Of a DNA stretch of 64,000 nt, positions 60,512-64,000 are shown one piece after another. A program made the translations under genes and the position numbers. The DNA is taken from assembly GCF_022370755.2 (NCBI RefSeq), contig NZ_CP092364.2, positions 5,890,001 through 5,954,000 of the forward strand, read 5' to 3'. The notes under the pieces were generated by a model, which was given only the letters and a program-made list of their open reading frames with translations, searched no databases and had not been told where the DNA came from. Source of the stretch: Mycolicibacterium goodii (GTDB taxonomy: Bacteria > Actinomycetota > Actinomycetes > Mycobacteriales > Mycobacteriaceae). Positions within the stretch are counted from its first letter, which is position 1. The number at the start of each line of letters is the position of its first letter.

Positions 60512-61621
60512 GTGACAATCCGTATGACCGGAGTGCGCCAAACGCTTCGGCGAGCGGTGTGCGGTGCGGTTGCCACGATCCTGGTGCTGGCGTTCTCCAT
60601 CGGCGCGGTGCAGGCGGACCCCGCGGCGGATGCGTTGGCCAAACTTCAGGAGTTGTCCCAACAGGCGGTGAAAGCCCGCGAAGCCGTCACCGCCGCTCAG
60701 CGCGAGGTCGATGCCCGGCAGGCCGAGCAGGCGGCGGCCGACGAGCGCCACCGCGTCGACCAGGAAGCCCTGGCGGCCGCGAACGAACAGCTCGCGCCGC
60801 ATCAGGCCGCGGCCGATCGGCTCGCGGCGATGACCTACATGAGTGGGCGTACCGGACAGATGGCCGCCGTGCTGACCGCCAACTCGCCGCAACAGCTCAT
60901 CGACCAGCTGGCCCTGGAGCGCACGGTCGCAGCCGAGATCGCCGGCCAGATGCGGGCGTACCAAGAAGCACGGGATCGCGCGGCGGCCGCGACCGAGGCG
61001 TCGGAGCAGTCGGCCGCCGATGCCCGCGCCAAGGCCGAGCAGGCCGCCGCGGTACGTGCGGACCTGCAGGCCAAGTGGAAAGACCTGCTGACGCAGATCT
61101 CCGCCGCCGAGGCGCAGTACGCTACGCTGACACCCCAGCAGCAGGCGGTCATCGACAACACCCCGCCGAGCGCGCCCGTCGACCCGGCGATCGTCGCGAT
61201 GCCCGGGCCCGCTCCCGGTGAGGACCCTGCGGCCCGGAATCTCCTGGCTGTTCCCGGAGACGTCCCGGAGGCGTTGCCCGTCGGCGTCGCGTCCGAGGTG
61301 GGATTGCAGCCCAACACCATCTACGCCGCGCGCGCGATCAGCATGCGATTCCCGCAGATCGCCGAGATCGGCGGGGTGCGGCCGGACTCCAAGCCGTGGC
61401 ACCCGAGCGGCCTGGCGATCGACGTGATGATCCCCAACCCCACGAGCCCCGAGGGCATCGCACTGGGCAACGAGATCCGCGATTTCGCATTGAGCAATGC
61501 GGCCCGGTTCGGGCTGCAGGACGTGATCTGGCGCGGAACGTATTACACGCCCGCCGGTCCACAGGCGTCCGGTTACGGCCACTTCGACCACGTGCACGTC
61601 ACCACGACACCGCGGCGTTAG
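60512..61621 (+). CDS. Secreted coiled-coil protein with ARB_07466-like C-terminal hydrolase domain
   Basis: A 369-aa exported protein. The signal peptide (AVATILVLAFSIGAVQA) is followed by an Ala/Glu-rich coiled coil (residues 30-190; like RipA/FtsX-partner hydrolases). A Pro-rich linker leads to a C-terminal domain with HPSGLAIDVMIPNP and YGHFDHVHV, whose His/Asp pattern resembles metal-binding D,D-peptidase-like folds. A cell-wall hydrolase role is inferred. GTG 60512 is used; ATG 60524 has better spacing to GAGGGA. Confidence 0.83.
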   Translation: MTIRMTGVRQTLRRAVCGAVATILVLAFSIGAVQADPAADALAKLQELSQQAVKAREAVTAAQREVDARQAEQAAADERHRVDQEALAAANEQLAPHQAAADRLAAMTYMSGRTGQMAAVLTANSPQQLIDQLALERTVAAEIAGQMRAYQEARDRAAAATEASEQSAADARAKAEQAAAVRADLQAKWKDLLTQISAAEAQYATLTPQQQAVIDNTPPSAPVDPAIVAMPGPAPGEDPAARNLLAVPGDVPEALPVGVASEVGLQPNTIYAARAISMRFPQIAEIGGVRPDSKPWHPSGLAIDVMIPNPTSPEGIALGNEIRDFALSNAARFGLQDVIWRGTYYTPAGPQASGYGHFDHVHVTTTPRR

Positions 61622-61633
61622 CCCCGCTCGGCC

Positions 61634-62416
61634 TCAACCACCGCTGACCCGAGCCGCCAGCCAGTTCGGTATCAGCTCACCGTCGTGCGCTTCGATGGAC
61701 CGCAACTCCGTGAGCGTCGGGTGGCCCGCGGCCAGAAGTGCACTGTCGGTGCCGGGCTCGAACTCCTCCGAGATCTCGACCTCGGCCAGTCGCACTCCGC
61801 CGTCGGAGACGTCGTCGACGCGGGTCTGCACCGCGCCACCACGCGCCAGCCGCGCGTGCCGGATCGGTTTCAACTCGTCCGGTGGTACGTCGGGGACGTT
61901 GAGCGACAGGACTGTGGGCTCGGGCGCCGCGAACAACAACTCCAGCACCGGCGCCAGGAGTCCGGCTGCGGATTCCCAGTGCCGCACGCCGGTCGGGCGC
62001 AACGCAACATCCAATGACACCGCCAGCGCGCGGGTGTCGCTGATCTTCGCGGTGAGCGCCGCGCCGACGGTGCCCGAGTGAAGGACGGCCCGTCCGACGT
62101 TGGCGCCGTGATTGATCCCGGACAGCACCAGGTCGGGTCGCGGTGTGAACCAGCCGTTCAACGCTGCCGCGACGATGTGACCGGGTTGTGCGTGCACCGC
62201 CCAGGTCTCTATCCCGTCCAGTCCCGCGACGTCGCGGCGCTCGACGATGGTGCGTCCCTCGTGGCGGACCGCGCTGAGTGCCGCGCTCGCACCGCTGGCC
62301 TGTTCGGCGGGTGCGGCCACGATGACGTCCAGCCCGTAGTCGCGTGCGGCAAGGGCCAGTTCGTGCAGGCCGGGCGAATCGATCCCGTCGTCGTTGGTCA
62401 CCAATGCGCGTGGCAC
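61634..62416 (-). CDS. surE: 5'-nucleotidase SurE
   Basis: A 260-aa SurE. Metal ligands are in VTNDDGIDSPGL (Asp-Asp), the conserved Ser/Asn in LVLSGINHGANVG and the APAEQASGASAALS loop. It dephosphorylates 5'- and 3'-nucleotides and polyphosphate with a divalent metal. It lies 27 nt after the PfkB kinase stop on the same strand, so the two probably form an operon. Confidence 0.94.
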   Translation of the reverse strand: MPRALVTNDDGIDSPGLHELALAARDYGLDVIVAAPAEQASGASAALSAVRHEGRTIVERRDVAGLDGIETWAVHAQPGHIVAAALNGWFTPRPDLVLSGINHGANVGRAVLHSGTVGAALTAKISDTRALAVSLDVALRPTGVRHWESAAGLLAPVLELLFAAPEPTVLSLNVPDVPPDELKPIRHARLARGGAVQTRVDDVSDGGVRLAEVEISEEFEPGTDSALLAAGHPTLTELRSIEAHDGELIPNWLAARVSGG

Positions 62417-62443
62417 CTGGGGTCCTCCTCTGCTTCCTACGAG

Positions 62444-63451
62444 TTACTCCCACGGACGAAGCTCGACCCGGTCGGCGAGCGTGTCGACGGCCCGCGCACC
62501 ACCGGTGCCCAACCCGTGCCGGACGACGTTGAGCGCCCCGCACGCGGCCCCGATCTGCAGCGCCTGGCGCAGCGAACGGCCGCGGGCCAGCGCGGCGACC
62601 ATGCCTGCGGTCATCGAGTCCCCGGCGCCTGACGGGTCGGCCGGCTCGAGCTTCGGCATCACGACCTCCACGATGGCGGCCTCGCCGAAATCGTCGTCGT
62701 CGAACAACGCCAGCGCGGGCGCGGCCCCGGACCGTGAGACGACGATCGTGCCCGCGCCGCCTTCGTCGCGCAGGGTCCGCATGGCGGCGACGAGGTCCTT
62801 GGCGTCGTCCGTTTTCGCACGGCCGTCGTCGAGCAGTTCCTCGTGGCTCACCTTGATCAGGTCCGGGTGGCCCGCGAGCACCGCCTCGAGTCGCTCGCCG
62901 GCGAGATCGGCCGCAACCTTGCATCCGTTGGCGCCGAGGTCCGTCGACAGGCGTCGGTACAGGTCGGCCGGGAGGACCCGGTCGTCCTGCGGGCCGGACA
63001 GCAGCACACGGCCGTGGGTGAGGCCCTCGGTGAGCGTGAGTTCGTAGAGTGAGTCGAGCTCGTGACGGTCCAGCGGGGTGCCGGAACTCTGCGCGAGGAC
63101 TTCGCGGTCCCCCTTGCGGCGGTCGTGGACGTACGCCCCGTTACGGGAACTGACGGGGACCATCCGCAGCGTGACATCGGTGGAGGGCAGCAGGTGGCCG
63201 AGCACCGATCCGGTCTCGCCGCCCAGCGCGGAGCACAGCACGGTGGGCACACCCAGCGAGGACACCATGCGGGACTGCCACACCCCCTGTCCGCCCGCAT
63301 GCACGTGGATGTCGTCCTCGCCGGACCGGTCTTCGACGGTCACGGTGAGCACGGGCATCGGCGCGAAGATCACGACGGTGTCCGGCTTGTCCGAGGTTTC
63401 GCCGTCGTTCGTTGTCGCGCGCGTGTTCGTCATGGACGGGTGGATACCCAT
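62444..63451 (-). CDS. PfkB-family sugar kinase (1-phosphofructokinase-like)
   Basis: A 335-aa ribokinase/PfkB kinase. Landmarks are the substrate lid HVHAGGQGVWQSRMVSSLGV, GALGGETGS-like CSALGGETGSVLG, IKVSHEELLDDGRA and the anion-hole/base motif DPSGAGDSMTAGMV with the catalytic Asp. The split ahead of the lid (VIFAPMPVLTVTVEDRSGED) resembles FruK/LacC types, so fructose-1-phosphate or tagatose-6-phosphate is possible. No PTS gene is adjacent. ATG 63451 is used; ATG 63433 is the alternative. Confidence 0.85.
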   Translation of the reverse strand: MGIHPSMTNTRATTNDGETSDKPDTVVIFAPMPVLTVTVEDRSGEDDIHVHAGGQGVWQSRMVSSLGVPTVLCSALGGETGSVLGHLLPSTDVTLRMVPVSSRNGAYVHDRRKGDREVLAQSSGTPLDRHELDSLYELTLTEGLTHGRVLLSGPQDDRVLPADLYRRLSTDLGANGCKVAADLAGERLEAVLAGHPDLIKVSHEELLDDGRAKTDDAKDLVAAMRTLRDEGGAGTIVVSRSGAAPALALFDDDDFGEAAIVEVVMPKLEPADPSGAGDSMTAGMVAALARGRSLRQALQIGAACGALNVVRHGLGTGGARAVDTLADRVELRPWE

Positions 63452-63624
63452 TTCGGATTGTGATGTGCTCCCAATTTCAAGACGCTGTCACAACAGCGTC
63501 GCCGGCGGAATCTCGAGGGCATGACTGATCGCCTCCACGAGATCGCCCCGTGGACACCGGTCGCCGCTCAGCGGAGATCACCAGTGGGGCAGCACAATTG
63601 CGCCGAAATGGGGTGAATGTGAGC

Positions 63625-64000
63625 TCAGGGGTGGAAGTTCCACTGGCCGACATCCTGGGCCAGGGCATCGTTGACATCCACGCGCACGCCGCCGACCAGA
63701 GGTCCCGGATTGGACGCAGTGTCGATGGTGTGCTGGTAGAGCACCGCCGCGGGGTGGATCTTCCCCTTCGACCAGGAGCGGGTCTGCCAGGCCCATGCCT
63801 TGCCGGGTGTGCGTGACCGGCCGATCACCCCGTCTTCGATGGCCCACTGACAGACGTTGACCCCGCCGTACACGCCGGTGCGCAGGACGCCGATCACGGA
63901 GTTGATGCCGCGGAACCATGGCAGCGCGACGTCGTTCCACGTCTGGCGGTCGATGTCCTCGTCGATTGAGAAATAGATGGGGGCGTTCTTGGCGCCTCCA
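63625..64000 (-). CDS. DUF1906 glycoside-hydrolase-like protein (C-terminal part)
   Basis: About 125 C-terminal residues, cut by the right edge. Landmarks are APIYFSIDEDID (catalytic-type acidic strand), SVIGVLRTGVYGGVNVCQWA, WAWQTRSWSKGKIHPAAVLY and DVNDALAQDVGQWNFHP. This is DUF1906, the TIM-barrel domain of Rv2525c-like secreted proteins, which are linked to peptidoglycan or envelope control. The upstream part, including any Tat signal, is outside the window. Confidence 0.85.
   Translation of the reverse strand, partial: GGAKNAPIYFSIDEDIDRQTWNDVALPWFRGINSVIGVLRTGVYGGVNVCQWAIEDGVIGRSRTPGKAWAWQTRSWSKGKIHPAAVLYQHTIDTASNPGPLVGGVRVDVNDALAQDVGQWNFHP

Noticed and set aside
1..64000. CRISPR arrays, tRNA or rRNA genes
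   Set aside because: No regularly spaced repeats and no cloverleaf or rRNA sequence were recognised on reading; tRNAscan-SE would be needed to exclude a missed tRNA.

Overview
The window is high-GC actinobacterial DNA from a fast-growing mycobacterium, most like Mycolicibacterium smegmatis. The first 34 kb keeps gene order I remember from M. tuberculosis (Mtb): Rv3909-mutT4-pcnA-Rv3906c, then Rv0036c to Rv0058 (dnaB), with a few extra genes. The dnaB gene carries two inteins. Names and orthologies come from reading the proteins; no database search was run.

Layout. 1-3606: DUF6049 protein, mutT4, pcnA and an Asp-rich repeat protein. 3610-28965: conserved housekeeping and envelope genes (yqgE, mtc28, leuS, glucosylglycerate hydrolase, a polar amino acid ABC importer, regulators, an F420-type oxidoreductase, phoX, ino1, a PadR regulator, ponA1, a GT87-like protein). 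29056-30860: rpsF-ssb-rpsR-rplI with a structured leader and a strong terminator. 31005-34208: DnaA-box-like cluster and dnaB. The block 1-3606 is inverted relative to Mtb, so a rearrangement breakpoint lies near 3607.

34.2-39.1 kb is an AT-richer, decayed island. It holds a TGTCC repeat array, an intact DUF4209/HEPN-like gene, a C-terminal remnant of a Qat-type TatD nuclease, an IS256-family element (IS1081-like transposase) with an 8-bp target duplication, and a frameshifted phosphotransferase remnant. 39.1-58.5 kb is accessory: an AraC regulator, an ABC exporter, and two modules of the same form (regulator, LCM-type methyltransferase, then an opposed cation-transport gene: K+ channel or NhaA). 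A further methyltransferase/TetR pair, an NmrA-like protein, an AraC regulator, a proline iminopeptidase and a lactate permease follow.

The most interesting signal is a 26-nt element present three times (44727-44752, 47720-47745, 50807-50832). It lies on the minus strand near the 5' end of the predicted transcripts of the ABC exporter, the K+ channel and NhaA. It forms a short stem with one compensatory pair change around a nearly invariant 11-nt loop, just downstream of a TANNNT -10 box. I propose it is a cis-regulatory leader RNA linked to membrane transport.

57.9-64 kb: a MarR/SDR pair with two matching palindromic operators, a beta-lactamase-fold lipoprotein, a secreted coiled-coil hydrolase, surE, a PfkB sugar kinase and a partial DUF1906 protein. 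I saw no tRNA, rRNA or CRISPR array.
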